Below, in pieces: positions 1 through 9,363 of a stretch of DNA of 64,000 bases. The stretch spans positions 37,213 through 101,212 of the forward strand of contig NZ_LTAO01000040.1 of the NCBI RefSeq assembly GCF_001590785.1. The letters run 5' to 3'. The DNA is from Alkalihalobacillus trypoxylicola. GTDB taxonomy: Bacteria > Bacillota > Bacilli > Bacillales > Bacillaceae_D. The first letter of the stretch is position 1; each line of letters opens with the position of its first letter. Below the pieces are notes generated by a model that was given only the letters and a program-made list of their open reading frames with translations, did not search any database and was not told the DNA's origin. The position numbers and the translations under genes are program-made.

Positions 1-2
1 AT

Positions 3-650
3 GAAATCAATCGTGCAACTCCGAAAACGCAAAGTGCATTATTAGAGGCTATGGCGGAGAATACGGTGACGATTATGGGAGAATCCAAATTATTACCGAA
101 GCCGTTCTTTGTATTAGCTACTCAAAATCCGGTTGATTTAGAAGGGACGTATCCTTTGCCTGAAGCGCAGATGGATCGTTTCTTATGTAAAATTGACATG
201 GAATATCCTAACAAAGAACAATTAAAAGAAATTATTAAACGAACTGTTCAAAGAGAAGATATTGCTTTGAACTCCAGATTACAGGAAGAAGATTTGTTAC
301 AAATGCAAAAGCTGTGTCGTGAAATATTAGTGGCTGATGAAATTATGGAGTTTGCTATCCTTTTGATTAGTAGCACGCAGCCACAATCAGAGGACGCCTC
401 TGAGCAAATTAAAAGTTATGTTCGCTACGGTGCGGGACCACGTGGACTTCAAAGTCTAATTCGTTTAGCTAAAGCAAGAGCTTTTACAGAGGGACGCTAT
501 CATGTTTCAATAGGCGATGTGAAAGAAGTCGCTTTACCTGTCCTTAGACATCGATTATTTTTAACGTTTGAAGCAGAAGCAGAAGGAATGACAACAGATA
601 TCATACTCCATAATCTGTTAAATGATGTCAATAAGGTGAGTCTGAGCTAA
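3..650 (+). CDS. MoxR family AAA+ ATPase, C-terminal part (5' truncated by window edge)
   Basis: The reading frame is open from base 3 and begins inside the conserved MoxR stretch after Walker B (EINRATPKTQ followed by SALLEAMAE), so the in-frame ATG at 51 is internal, not the start. Visible parts are the sensor-1 segment (LATQNPVDLEGTYPLPEAQ), the arginine-finger-like MDRF, and the C-terminal lid with GAGPRGLQSL. MoxR ATPases are cytosolic chaperone-like proteins thought to mature or load partners carrying VWA domains. Its stop codon overlaps the ATG of the downstream DUF58 gene (TAATG at 648-652), so the two are translationally coupled. Two VWA membrane proteins follow in the same operon, as is typical of the family. 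The P-loop lies outside the window. Confidence 0.93.
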   Translation, partial: EINRATPKTQSALLEAMAENTVTIMGESKLLPKPFFVLATQNPVDLEGTYPLPEAQMDRFLCKIDMEYPNKEQLKEIIKRTVQREDIALNSRLQEEDLLQMQKLCREILVADEIMEFAILLISSTQPQSEDASEQIKSYVRYGAGPRGLQSLIRLAKARAFTEGRYHVSIGDVKEVALPVLRHRLFLTFEAEAEGMTTDIILHNLLNDVNKVSLS

Positions 651-1519
651 TGGATACCGCATTATTATCCAATTCAATGATTGCTAAATTAAAGAAGTAT
701 TCATTCTCCACTTCAAAACGTGTTAGTTATGGCTATCAAGGAAATCGTCAAGCGACTGGTTTTGGAAGAACGCTAGATTTTTCGGATTACCGAAACTATC
801 ATCTAGGTGATGATTTACGACAAATCGATTGGAATGTGTATGCTCGAACAAATAAACACTATATCAAAAGATTTCTCGATGAAAAAGATATTCAGGTAAC
901 GGTATATTTAGATTGCTCCGCTTCCATGAAGAGTGAGAAATTAAAATGGTTTAGGTTAAAACAGATCGCAGCGATGCTCGGATACATTGCTTTAGTAAAT
1001 GGTGATCGGCTAAGCGTCATTCCAATTGGTCTATCTGAAAATCCCTTTTTACATAAAAAGGGGGTCGGGTACAGTCATACTTTATTTCATTATTTGACGC
1101 AACTAACAGAGAACTCTCACAACGAATATTTTGCTTCATTACTTCAGTATCGTCAAAAGCATACAAATATTCATATTTTGATAACGGATGGTTATGAAAA
1201 ACGCTCTACTATTTTAGAAAAATTACATCAATTCCAGACCTCGGCAACAACGATATTTATTCAGCTATCGACGAGTGAGGAGATAAGTCCTTCATTAAAA
1301 GGAGATAGAAAATTAATTGACAGAGAAACAAGTGAGTTTGTAGATGTAACTTTGCAAAAATCAACGATTGACCATTATAAAAGTTTACGAGAAGAACATT
1401 TTTCAGTGATTAAGGAATTTTGTAAACGAAGAGGAATTAGATATATCTCCCTTGATGCTAATGAAGAGCTAGAGGAGAATTTAAAGCGGATAAAAAAAGA
1501 GGGCTTTTTTATAATGTAA
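650..1519 (+). CDS. DUF58 domain-containing protein
   Basis: 289 aa, soluble, no signal peptide. The DUF58 signature spans residues ~40-75 (FGRTLDFSDYR, then GDDLRQIDWNVYAR) and is followed by a degenerate VWA-like fold with DCSASMKSE near residue 88 (MIDAS-type DxSxS) and ITDGYE near 177. DUF58 proteins are nearly always partnered with a MoxR ATPase; their molecular job is not firmly known. The start ATG overlaps the stop of the upstream moxR-like gene. Gene order moxR-DUF58-VWA-VWA resembles the aerotolerance-type (Bat) clusters of other bacteria and the yeaC-yeaD locus of B. subtilis. The family call is safe; the function is inferred only from context. Confidence 0.9.
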   Translation: MDTALLSNSMIAKLKKYSFSTSKRVSYGYQGNRQATGFGRTLDFSDYRNYHLGDDLRQIDWNVYARTNKHYIKRFLDEKDIQVTVYLDCSASMKSEKLKWFRLKQIAAMLGYIALVNGDRLSVIPIGLSENPFLHKKGVGYSHTLFHYLTQLTENSHNEYFASLLQYRQKHTNIHILITDGYEKRSTILEKLHQFQTSATTIFIQLSTSEEISPSLKGDRKLIDRETSEFVDVTLQKSTIDHYKSLREEHFSVIKEFCKRRGIRYISLDANEELEENLKRIKKEGFFIM

Positions 1520-1547
1520 TGTTCTGTCTAGAAAGAAGGTGAGAGAA

Positions 1548-3347
1548 TTGGGAGTGCTCGCCCCTTATTTTGGGGCAATGAGTATCTTTTTAGTAGGACT
1601 CGTTGCCCTGTACATGTTTAGAAAGCAATATGAAGAGCGTTATGTCGCATCTCATTTATTTTGGCGTGAGGCATTAAAAGAATATCAAGCATCCAAATGG
1701 TGGCATAAGCTACAAAAGCATTTGCTCTTTTTTTTACAATTTATGATTTTATTAAGCTTAATCATCGCCTTAATACGTCCTTTTTTTTACAGTGAACAGA
1801 GCTTACAAGGACAGCATCTCATTATGGTACTCGATACCTCTGCCTCTATGGAAGCTGAGGTTGAGGACGGAATAACGAGATTTGAGGAAGCGCAAAAACA
1901 AATGCTTCAGTTATTAGAGGAAAAATCTAATACACAACGAGTATCCATTATGACTGTTGGGGAAAATCCCCAATTACTAGTATCACAAGAGAATGATTAT
2001 TCGATTTTAGAAAAAGAAATTTTAGATGTAGAGATTCTATATTCAGAAGCTAATTTTGAGAGGGCGCTATCATTGGTCGAAGCTTTATCAGTTGAAGAAG
2101 AGACAACTGTTCATATATATAGTGACCAACTACAACAAGAAATTGTGGAGCAGTCCCTTTCTAGTGTCACAAACGTTTATAATATTGGGAATGAACAACC
2201 TTTCATGAATGTCGGGATTTCTAGCTTTGTTATAAATCATGAACAAAGTCATGCATTTATTCAATTAAATCAAGAAGGAATGGAAGAGCAGCAAGTAGAT
2301 TATCAGTTAACTATTGATGGAGAAGTGTTTTTGGAAGACAGTTTTGTTTTGGATAATGAACCACATTCTTTTATATATTTAGAAGATTTACCTGCAGGTG
2401 ATACGTATCAAATCGAGCTTATAGAAAACGATGATTACAAATTGGATAACATCGCGACCTCTTTTTCCCAACCATCTGAATCTCCAGTAATTTACGTTAT
2501 AGGAGAGAGTAGCCCCTTCTTAAGTCTACTACTAGAACAGATAAGTGAGGAAATTATATTTGCTAATACGTATTCAGATATAACGGAATGGGAGGACCAT
2601 TCTATTATTATTAGTTTTTCAGATGAGAATTTTATACCAGAAAAACCAACATTATTTATGGCTCAGGATGCAGGAACTCCACTTCAATTTAATGAAAAGG
2701 TTCCATTAACCGAAAGACCTGTACAGTTCGATGGAGAATCCTTACTTCAGTTTACAGATTTTAGTCAAGTATTTATTTTAGAGGCATGGAATGTTGAAGA
2801 AAATTCCTTGGATGTTTTAGTTCAAGCCAATGATATCCCACTTATTAGCAAAGGATACATAGAAAATCAACCTGTTTTGGCCGTGCATTTTGAACTGGAG
2901 CAATCCGATTGGCCCTTACATTCTGATTTTCCAATCTTTTTCTATCAAGCGGTTGAAGAACTTTCTGGGAATGAGCGTTCATTAGGTTATTTTGCACCTT
3001 TAGAACAGAGACCACTTCCTTTGCCAGAAAAGGGCTTGTATCAAGTTATTGATGAGGATAATCAAATTATTGATGAAATAGGAGATGATGAGAGTATTTT
3101 TGTAGCTCCCTCTAAACCAGGGCTATATCGTCTCAGACATATGGAAACGAATGAAATCTCTTATTTATCCGTTTATCTACCAGAGAGTGAACAATTTGTT
3201 AAAGCTTTTGAATCTTTTATGGTTGGAAATGGTGAAGCGCCACAAGAAGGTCACTTTACTTATAAAAATGAGTTTTGGAAGATATTTGTTTTGCTAGCAT
3301 TTTTAGTTCTTTTGGTAGAGTGGGAGGTGTTTAGACGTGAGCTTTGA
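1548..3347 (+). CDS. BatA-like membrane protein with VWA domain
   Basis: I prefer the TTG start at 1548. The Shine-Dalgarno GAAGGTGAG (1534-1542) overlaps the alternative in-frame GTG at 1539, whereas it is well spaced from 1548. The ~599-aa protein has an N-terminal BatA-type membrane region (hydrophobic segments near residues 5-23 and 57-78). A VWA domain follows, starting at MVLDTSASME (MIDAS DxSxS, residues ~97-106), then a long acidic extracytoplasmic region and a final hydrophobic helix near the C-terminus. It overlaps the next gene by 11 bp, so translation is probably coupled. It is likely a membrane partner of the upstream MoxR ATPase. Family membership is well supported; the physiological role is unknown. 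Confidence 0.85.
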   Translation: MGVLAPYFGAMSIFLVGLVALYMFRKQYEERYVASHLFWREALKEYQASKWWHKLQKHLLFFLQFMILLSLIIALIRPFFYSEQSLQGQHLIMVLDTSASMEAEVEDGITRFEEAQKQMLQLLEEKSNTQRVSIMTVGENPQLLVSQENDYSILEKEILDVEILYSEANFERALSLVEALSVEEETTVHIYSDQLQQEIVEQSLSSVTNVYNIGNEQPFMNVGISSFVINHEQSHAFIQLNQEGMEEQQVDYQLTIDGEVFLEDSFVLDNEPHSFIYLEDLPAGDTYQIELIENDDYKLDNIATSFSQPSESPVIYVIGESSPFLSLLLEQISEEIIFANTYSDITEWEDHSIIISFSDENFIPEKPTLFMAQDAGTPLQFNEKVPLTERPVQFDGESLLQFTDFSQVFILEAWNVEENSLDVLVQANDIPLISKGYIENQPVLAVHFELEQSDWPLHSDFPIFFYQAVEELSGNERSLGYFAPLEQRPLPLPEKGLYQVIDEDNQIIDEIGDDESIFVAPSKPGLYRLRHMETNEISYLSVYLPESEQFVKAFESFMVGNGEAPQEGHFTYKNEFWKIFVLLAFLVLLVEWEVFRREL

Positions 3348-6213
3348 ACTACATACACCTCTTTATTTACTCTTATTTGTTCCGGCTGTATTTGTTGTCA
3401 TTCTATTTATAAAATCAAACATTCATTCGAAAAAGTCAAAACAGCGTTCAGTAATCCTCATTTTACGTTCGCTCGTATTTTCTTTATTAATCCTAGCCTT
3501 AACGGATCCATCGCTTGTATTAACTTCGAAAGTAGTGGAAACCGTGTTTGTTTTTGATCGGTCAGAATCAATGAGTTTAGAACAGCTTGAGGTTGAACAG
3601 AATTTAGTGAAAGCAATCGAAAAGAAAAAGGAAGAAGATTCCTTCGCAATCGTTTCAGTAGGTGAACAGGCAATCGTTGATCGGCTAATGGGAACTCATT
3701 CTCAATATTCACTCCAATCCGAATTAAATTCAAATCAAACGAATTTAGAGGAAGGTTTGCAACTGGCAGCTAGTTTGTTCTCTCAGTCAACAGGAAGAAT
3801 CGTTTTAATTAGTGATGGTCTTGAAACGAAGGGTGACAGTAAGGTTCAGACCGAAATGGTGAATCAACAAGGAATGACTGTAGATACTTTCTTTGTCGAT
3901 CGCCAACTAAAGCAGGATGTGGCGATCTCAGAATTAAATGTAACCAAACAAGCTTATGCAGGAGAAGAGATTATTATATCTACAGAGATAAATAGTACAG
4001 AGAATATGCAAGCAGCTATTCGTATAAGAGCGAATCAAGAATTAATTGTGGATCAGCAAATTGACTTAAAAAGAGGTGTGAATACTTACCCCTTTTCTTT
4101 TGTCACTCAAGAGCCAGGTCAATTAATAATTGATGTAGAAATTGAGGGAGACTATGACGAAATTCCTGAAAATAATCATCTTACAGCTCTTTCACAGGTT
4201 GTCGGTGAGCCGAAGGTTTTAGTTGTAGAGGGAGAAGACGAGGCAGCGAGTAATCTGACGAAAGCTCTTGAAGCTAGTGGTACTTCTTATGATTTACTGT
4301 CAGCAGAACAATTACCAACACGATTAAATCGTTTCTTGAATTATCAATCGATCGTTTTTGCAGATGTTTCAGCTACAAATATTTCTCAAGCACAAATGGA
4401 CCTACTTGAAACGGCTGTGAAGCAGTTCGGAGTTGGATTTATTATGACAGGAGGAGAGAGCAGCTTTGGTTTAGGGGGTTATTTTAAAACACCTATAGAA
4501 GAAATATTACCTGTTGAAATGGAAATAAAAAGTGAAGAAGAGCTTCCATCGTTAGGGATTATTTTTGTCATTGATCGCTCAGGTAGTATGCTAGGAAATC
4601 GAATCCAACTTGCTAAGGAAGCGGCAGCTCGATCTGTAGAATTATTAAGAAATGAAGATGTTGTCGGGGTTATTGCCTTTGATGAACAGCCGTGGCAAAT
4701 TGTTGAGACTGGTCCACTTGGAAATCCAGATGAAGTGGTCGAACAAATTTCCTCTATCACAGCTGATGGAGGAACCGATATTTTTCAAGCATTAGATATG
4801 GCCTATCCACAGCTAGCTGAGCAAGAGCTTCAAAGAAAGCATATCATTTTGTTATCAGACGGTGATTCTGCATTTCAAAGTCAATATCAAGCTCTCGTTG
4901 AATCAGGTTTAGAGGAAGATGGAATTACGTTATCCACTGTTGCTATCGGACAGGATGCTAATCATGCTCTTTTATCTCAAATTGCCGAAATGGGTTCGGG
5001 TAATTTTTACTCTGTTTATGATGAAAGTACGATTCCAAGTATCGTTTCAAGGGAAACGATTTTAATGACTAAGACATATATCGTAGATGAACCCTTTTAT
5101 CCAACGGTCGTGCGCCAAAATGAATGGAATTCTTTTTTTGAGAGCGGATACCCTTCATTAAATGCTTATATTGCAACGACTAATAAGAATACAGCTGAGC
5201 TTATCCTCCAAAGTGATAATGAAGACCCGATTTTAACTAGGTGGCAATATGGGTTAGGTAAAACGGTTGCTTGGACCTCCGATCTAAAAGGAGAGTGGTC
5301 TGGAGAATGGGTAAATTGGCAAAATTGGTCACCACTTTGGAATGAAATGATTAGTTGGACTTTACAAAATATCAACGATGAACCATTTTTTGTCACTCAA
5401 AATCAAAAAGGCTCTGAAACCGTTGTGGAATTTATAAGCGAGGAAGCATCCACAGAGTTTTTACAGGCAGAGGTAGTCGATTCTTTAGGAGAATCTATAA
5501 AAAGTCAGTATAAGATGGTAGAGCCTGGTAAATACGAAGTTTCTTTTGAAGGAGAACCAGGCATTCATTTCATTCAACTGACCAATCCGTTGAACGACGA
5601 GCTTGTTTATCAAAGTAGTGTTTCCGTTCCTTATTCAGCAGAGTTCTCATTAGAGGAAGCCAATGAAGCAATGATGACTGAAATAGCACAAGCAGGAAGT
5701 GGAGAGGTTCTAGAGGAATTATCACAGGCTTTTCGTCCGTTAATGAGTCCACTTCAAGAAAAAAAATCGATTGCAATTCCTCTTATTTTAGCAGCTTTTT
5801 TACTGTTATTTTTAGAAATTACCATTAGAAGGCTTGGGTTAATATCACTGACTTTCTTTAAACGACAAAAACAAAAAGAGGTAGTATCGAAAAATTCAGT
5901 TGTATTTGAAAAGGTGAAAAAATCAATCCGTAAAAATGAGAAGCTATCAAAACGAGAATCGAAAAAAATGAATCAAGCGAATGGGTCGATTGAAACAGAC
6001 GGGCTCAAAAAAGAAGCGAAAGAAAAATTGAGTAAACTAAGCTCCTCTTCGTCTAAAGGGAAAAAGGAAAAATCAAATAAGAGTTTAAAAAATAACGAAC
6101 AAGGGGCATCAAGTCAAGAAGATGTGAATCCGTCGAGTCAATCTGGAAATGACGAAAGAATGAAGCGTCTATTAGAGGCTAAAAAAAGAAATAGAGGAAG
6201 ATATGAAAGATAA
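3337..6213 (+). CDS. Large membrane protein with two VWA domains and a GATase1-like module
   Basis: 958 aa, GTG start with SD GGGAGGTG at 3322-3329. Two N-terminal hydrophobic segments (residues ~7-25 and ~40-58) precede a first VWA domain (FVFDRSESMS, ~71-80). A central region follows, starting near VVGEPKVLVVEGEDE, that resembles the class-I glutamine-amidotransferase-like module of such proteins. A second, canonical VWA starts at IIFVIDRSGSMLGNR (~408), and there is a membrane helix near residues 810-827. The last ~120 residues are extremely rich in Lys, Ser, Glu and Asn and look disordered and cytoplasmic. It is the last gene of the MoxR operon and is followed by a strong terminator. Two MIDAS motifs in one chain suggest a metal-dependent assembly or sensing role, but that is inference. 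Confidence 0.85.
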   Translation: MSFELHTPLYLLLFVPAVFVVILFIKSNIHSKKSKQRSVILILRSLVFSLLILALTDPSLVLTSKVVETVFVFDRSESMSLEQLEVEQNLVKAIEKKKEEDSFAIVSVGEQAIVDRLMGTHSQYSLQSELNSNQTNLEEGLQLAASLFSQSTGRIVLISDGLETKGDSKVQTEMVNQQGMTVDTFFVDRQLKQDVAISELNVTKQAYAGEEIIISTEINSTENMQAAIRIRANQELIVDQQIDLKRGVNTYPFSFVTQEPGQLIIDVEIEGDYDEIPENNHLTALSQVVGEPKVLVVEGEDEAASNLTKALEASGTSYDLLSAEQLPTRLNRFLNYQSIVFADVSATNISQAQMDLLETAVKQFGVGFIMTGGESSFGLGGYFKTPIEEILPVEMEIKSEEELPSLGIIFVIDRSGSMLGNRIQLAKEAAARSVELLRNEDVVGVIAFDEQPWQIVETGPLGNPDEVVEQISSITADGGTDIFQALDMAYPQLAEQELQRKHIILLSDGDSAFQSQYQALVESGLEEDGITLSTVAIGQDANHALLSQIAEMGSGNFYSVYDESTIPSIVSRETILMTKTYIVDEPFYPTVVRQNEWNSFFESGYPSLNAYIATTNKNTAELILQSDNEDPILTRWQYGLGKTVAWTSDLKGEWSGEWVNWQNWSPLWNEMISWTLQNINDEPFFVTQNQKGSETVVEFISEEASTEFLQAEVVDSLGESIKSQYKMVEPGKYEVSFEGEPGIHFIQLTNPLNDELVYQSSVSVPYSAEFSLEEANEAMMTEIAQAGSGEVLEELSQAFRPLMSPLQEKKSIAIPLILAAFLLLFLEITIRRLGLISLTFFKRQKQKEVVSKNSVVFEKVKKSIRKNEKLSKRESKKMNQANGSIETDGLKKEAKEKLSKLSSSSSKGKKEKSNKSLKNNEQGASSQEDVNPSSQSGNDERMKRLLEAKKRNRGRYER

Positions 6214-6220
6214 ATGAACG

Positions 6221-6258
6221 AAAATCCGAACTTGGCTTATAGCGTTGTTCGGATTTTT
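6221..6258 (+). terminator. Rho-independent terminator of the MoxR/VWA operon
   Basis: Inverted repeat AAAATCCGAAC (6221-6231) and GTTCGGATTTTT (6247-6258) with a ~15-nt loop and a T-run, 7 bp after the stop of the two-VWA gene. Confidence 0.85.
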
Positions 6259-6466
6259 GTTGCCTCATGGCAAGTCTGCTCTTAACAATCAAAAAGCTAT
6301 AAAGCTTTATGAAGATCATTTAATAAAAAGTGATGAAATAGAAAGATTGGCATAGATTTATGTAAGGGCTTACATTATAATGGTAGTATTCAATGCAGAA
6401 TCATTTAAGCTGGTTTATTTTTTACAATTATGGGAATAGAATTTAAAAGAAAAGGGTGTGTAAGCG

Positions 6467-6904
6467 ATGGAAACCAACTTTAACGATTTCACGGTACACA
6501 TGTCAAAAGAACAATTAAATGAAATGGTTTATGATGTAATGAGTAATAATTACCGAATTTTTTGGGGCTTCAATGATGGAAAGATGATTCTTAATATTTA
6601 TAATAAACATGTTAACAATAAACTGATTTTTGTGAAAAATCATGGAATTTTAGAGCTTATTGATATGGATCTGAATAGCATTCACGTAGAAAAAGCTTTA
6701 TTAAAGAGCGCTGATGGACTACTACTAACGAAGGCTAATCATCCCTTTAAAAATAAAACGGAGCTACTGAATGAAATTGATTTACAGCTTGAAAGGTTAT
6801 TTTGGTATCAAAAACAATCGGATGAGCCAGTGATTCAAGAAATTAAAAAGAAACTAGCGCAAATCGTTCAAGAATATTCCACATGGTTAAGTGAGAACCC
6901 TTGA
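6467..6904 (+). CDS. Hypothetical cytosolic protein
   Basis: 145 aa, no signal peptide or membrane segment, well-placed SD (AAAAGGGTGTG, ~6449-6459). I do not recognise the family. The sequence is mixed alpha/beta, with an N-terminal MSKEQLNEMVYDVM helix and an amphipathic, Lys/Gln-rich C-terminal helix (residues ~105-140). It stands alone between two terminators. A TATAAT at 6376-6381 could be its -10 element, but I see no convincing -35. Composition is like its neighbours. Confidence 0.75.
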   Translation: METNFNDFTVHMSKEQLNEMVYDVMSNNYRIFWGFNDGKMILNIYNKHVNNKLIFVKNHGILELIDMDLNSIHVEKALLKSADGLLLTKANHPFKNKTELLNEIDLQLERLFWYQKQSDEPVIQEIKKKLAQIVQEYSTWLSENP

Positions 6905-6934
6905 AATTCTGATTTTCGAATCAGAATTTTTTTT
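6904..6934 (+). terminator. Rho-independent terminator
   Basis: Near-perfect palindrome of AAATTCTGATT and AATCAGAATTT around a TTCG loop, followed by a run of eight T, overlapping the stop codon of the hypothetical gene. Confidence 0.9.
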
Positions 6935-7022
6935 GAGGTTAAGATTAGTAGAACTTTTCTTCAATTAACCTTATAATAATAATCAGATAAATAAAAGAGT
7001 ATGTGATAAGGAGAAGATAGTA

Positions 7023-8300
7023 GTGGGAGATATCAGTCAATTAAGTAAAGAAGACTTAAAAACGAAATTAGAACATTTACAAGAAACGTATACGAGCTAT
7101 CAAGCTAAAAATTTATCTTTAGATATGTCTCGAGGGAAGCCTTGCTCTGAACAAGTTGATTTGTCAAAACCAATGTTAAATTTAGTAACTTCTGAAGATG
7201 AGTTAAAAACGCCAAATGGAATGGATGTAGGCAATTATGGCGGAATTGATGGAATTCAAGAAGCAAAGGTATTGTTTTCAAAAATCTTTGAAGTTGAGCC
7301 TAAGCAAGTCATTATTGGTGGAAACTCAAGCCTAACTTTAATGCATGATAGTATTGCTCGAGCTATGCTTTTCGGTGTGAATGGTGAGAAGCCTTGGTCC
7401 CAGCAAGAAAAAATCAAATTTATTTGCCCTACTCCTGGCTATGATCGTCATTTTTCTCTATGTGAATGGTTTGGTATTGAGATGATTACGGTTAACTTAA
7501 TTGAAGGTGGACCGGATATGGACGAGGTAGAGAAGCTTGTTCAATCAGATGAGAGCATTAAAGGAATTTGGTGTGTACCAAAATATAGTAATCCGACTGG
7601 ACAAGTATACAGTGATGAAGTGGTGGATCGATTAGCCCAGATGGAAACAAAAGCAACTGATTTTAGGATTTTCTGGGACAATGCTTATGCAATACATCAT
7701 TTCTCAGATCATCCAAACCAATTGAAGAATATCGATCAAGCTTGTCATGAGGCTGGTCATGGAAACCGTGTTTTGCAATTTGCGTCTACTTCTAAGGTGA
7801 CATTTCCGGGAGCTGGTCTTTCCGCGATCGCATCGAGTCCTGAAAATATCGAAAGCATTAAGTCGCAAATATCCTTTCAAACGATTGGACCAGATAAGAT
7901 TAATCAATTACGTCATGTTCGCTTTTTTGAGAAAGAAGGCTCACTAGAGGAGCATATGAAAAAGCATGCAGACATTATCCGTCCTAAATTTGAAAAAGTT
8001 TTTGAACGGCTGGAGCTTCATCTACACGGAAAAGAAATAGCCACTTGGTTAAAGCCAGAGGGCGGCTATTTTATTAGCTTTAATACTTTAGAAGGATGCG
8101 CCAAAAAAGTCGTATCATTAGCAAAAGAAGCAGGTGTCATCCTGACTGGAGCTGGAGCGACCTATCCATATGGGAATGATCCATTCGACCAAAATATTCG
8201 AATTGCTCCTACTTATCCGAGTTTGGAAGAGCTACATGTTGCAATAGATGTGTTATGTATTTGTGTTGAAATAGTAAGTATTGAGAAATTATTAGCTTAA
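7023..8300 (+). CDS. PLP-dependent aminotransferase, aspartate aminotransferase subgroup Ic type
   Basis: 425 aa, GTG start with SD AAGGAG (7008-7013) about 9 nt upstream. The fold-type I landmarks are in order: an N-terminal LSLDMSRGKPCSEQ stretch, GGNSSL near residue 98 (phosphate-binding turn), NPTG near 190, WDNAYAIHHF near 220 (the Asp contacts the pyridine nitrogen), and the PLP Schiff-base lysine in STSKVTFPGAG near residue 260. A C-terminal RIAPTYPS segment carries the substrate-carboxylate arginine. The N-terminal motif and the MocR-like spacing fit the small family typified by corynebacterial AspT rather than AspB. It probably transaminates aspartate or a related amino acid in the cytosol. 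It is monocistronic, and element A lies immediately downstream. Confidence 0.88.
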   Translation: MGDISQLSKEDLKTKLEHLQETYTSYQAKNLSLDMSRGKPCSEQVDLSKPMLNLVTSEDELKTPNGMDVGNYGGIDGIQEAKVLFSKIFEVEPKQVIIGGNSSLTLMHDSIARAMLFGVNGEKPWSQQEKIKFICPTPGYDRHFSLCEWFGIEMITVNLIEGGPDMDEVEKLVQSDESIKGIWCVPKYSNPTGQVYSDEVVDRLAQMETKATDFRIFWDNAYAIHHFSDHPNQLKNIDQACHEAGHGNRVLQFASTSKVTFPGAGLSAIASSPENIESIKSQISFQTIGPDKINQLRHVRFFEKEGSLEEHMKKHADIIRPKFEKVFERLELHLHGKEIATWLKPEGGYFISFNTLEGCAKKVVSLAKEAGVILTGAGATYPYGNDPFDQNIRIAPTYPSLEELHVAIDVLCICVEIVSIEKLLA

Positions 8301-8322
8301 TACTTTTAAATAACATCAATAA

Positions 8323-8630
8323 GGGGCTGGGACAAAGCCTGTATTAAAATCACCACATGAGAGAAATTTAAAATGATCTGTAATGGATGCAAACATCAAG
8401 AACGAACTATGAACCCTCCTTACTGTGAAAAAGGAGGGTTTTTTGAAAGGCTAGAAGGAGTAGGTTAGCGAACACAAGACACGGAGACTCCAGTGGGATA
8501 GAGTGGCCATGCCGAAATCCACTTTTTAAAAAAAGTTAGTTCAGCGTCACCCCACCAGTCGCAAGTATCTTGGGGGAGCGAACAGCTGGGCACCTAACAT
8601 TTGTTTTGTGAGTATTATCTCATCTTTATT
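8323..8630 (+). mobile_element. MITE-like element A, copy 1 (right end decayed)
   Basis: About 308 bp, filling most of the gap between the aminotransferase and the PPOX gene; there is no coding potential. It shares its whole architecture with copy 2 at 9364-9687: a GGGACAAA-type left end, a terminator hairpin AACCCTCCTT/AAGGAGGGTT plus T-run (8412-8444), and the core CACGGAGACTCCAGTGGGA. Both also carry ATCCACTTTTTAAAAAAAGT and a GAGCGAACA block. Its right terminal repeat is degenerate (CTCATCTTTATT where copy 2 has CCGACCTCTTT), and the SD of the next gene begins just beyond it. Similar GGAGACTCC-type elements are common in Bacillaceae intergenic regions. Confidence 0.75.
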
Positions 8631-8650
8631 TTAGGAGGAAGGAAGAGTCG

Positions 8651-9289
8651 ATGGATGATTTGATAGAATTCTCAGAAATATTGAAAACAAAAGATGAATT
8701 AAGGGAATATATTGGTGAACCGAGTGCATTAGCAAAGGGAAAGGTTATCGAGCATTTAGATGAGCATTGTTTGGATTTCATTAGTAAGTCTCCTTTTCTT
8801 ATGCTTGCCACGAGTGATAATAATGGAAAAACAGATGTTTCACCACGTGGAGACAAAAGAGGATTTGTGAAGGTGTTAAATGAGAAACAGCTTTTAATTC
8901 CTGAACGACCTGGAAATAAAAGAATCGATTCCTTGATGAACTTGCTCGAAAACGCCTCTATCTCTTTAATTTTTGTTATTCCAGGATTAGGTGAAACTTT
9001 ACGCATAAAGGGAACGGCAACGATTATAAAAGACCGTGAATGGATGGAGCGGCTTATCGAGAACCAGCATATACCTAAGTTAGCGATTGCAGTTGAGGTC
9101 GAAAAGTGCTTTATTCATTGTGCAAAGGCCATGATTCGTTCGAACATATGGAAGGAATCGACCTGGTTAAACAAGGAATCCTTGCCGAAAGCGGCAAAAA
9201 TATTAAGAGATCATGCTCAACAATTAAACGTATCAGAAGCGCGAATCGAGAGTTCATTACAAGAAGGCTATCAGAAAAGATTATATTAA
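8651..9289 (+). CDS. FMN-dependent PPOX-type flavoprotein (MSMEG_1061 / DR_2398 type)
   Basis: 212 aa, ATG start with SD AGGAGGAAGGAAG (8633-8645). It has a pyridoxamine-5'-phosphate-oxidase-like split barrel. The sequence FLMLATSDNNGKTDVSPRGDKRGFV, residues ~50-74, and LLIPERPGNKRIDSLMNLLEN are characteristic of the subfamily of small FMN-binding oxidoreductases, whose substrate is unknown. The Cys-containing CFIHCAKAMIRSNIW motif near residue 155 is also a subfamily hallmark. It is isolated between the two copies of element A, whose hairpins would insulate it in both directions. The annotation is reliable at family level; the role is unknown. Confidence 0.87.
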   Translation: MDDLIEFSEILKTKDELREYIGEPSALAKGKVIEHLDEHCLDFISKSPFLMLATSDNNGKTDVSPRGDKRGFVKVLNEKQLLIPERPGNKRIDSLMNLLENASISLIFVIPGLGETLRIKGTATIIKDREWMERLIENQHIPKLAIAVEVEKCFIHCAKAMIRSNIWKESTWLNKESLPKAAKILRDHAQQLNVSEARIESSLQEGYQKRLY

Positions 9290-9363
9290 TCTACTAAAAG
9301 TACATAATTTCACGTACCGTATTCAGTTTTAAAAAATATATAAAATAATCAAAAGCAAAAATA

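Noticed and set aside
8626..9006. 126-codon minus-strand frame over the PPOX gene
   Set aside because: Lies over a clear flavoprotein gene and has no SD or recognisable protein features.
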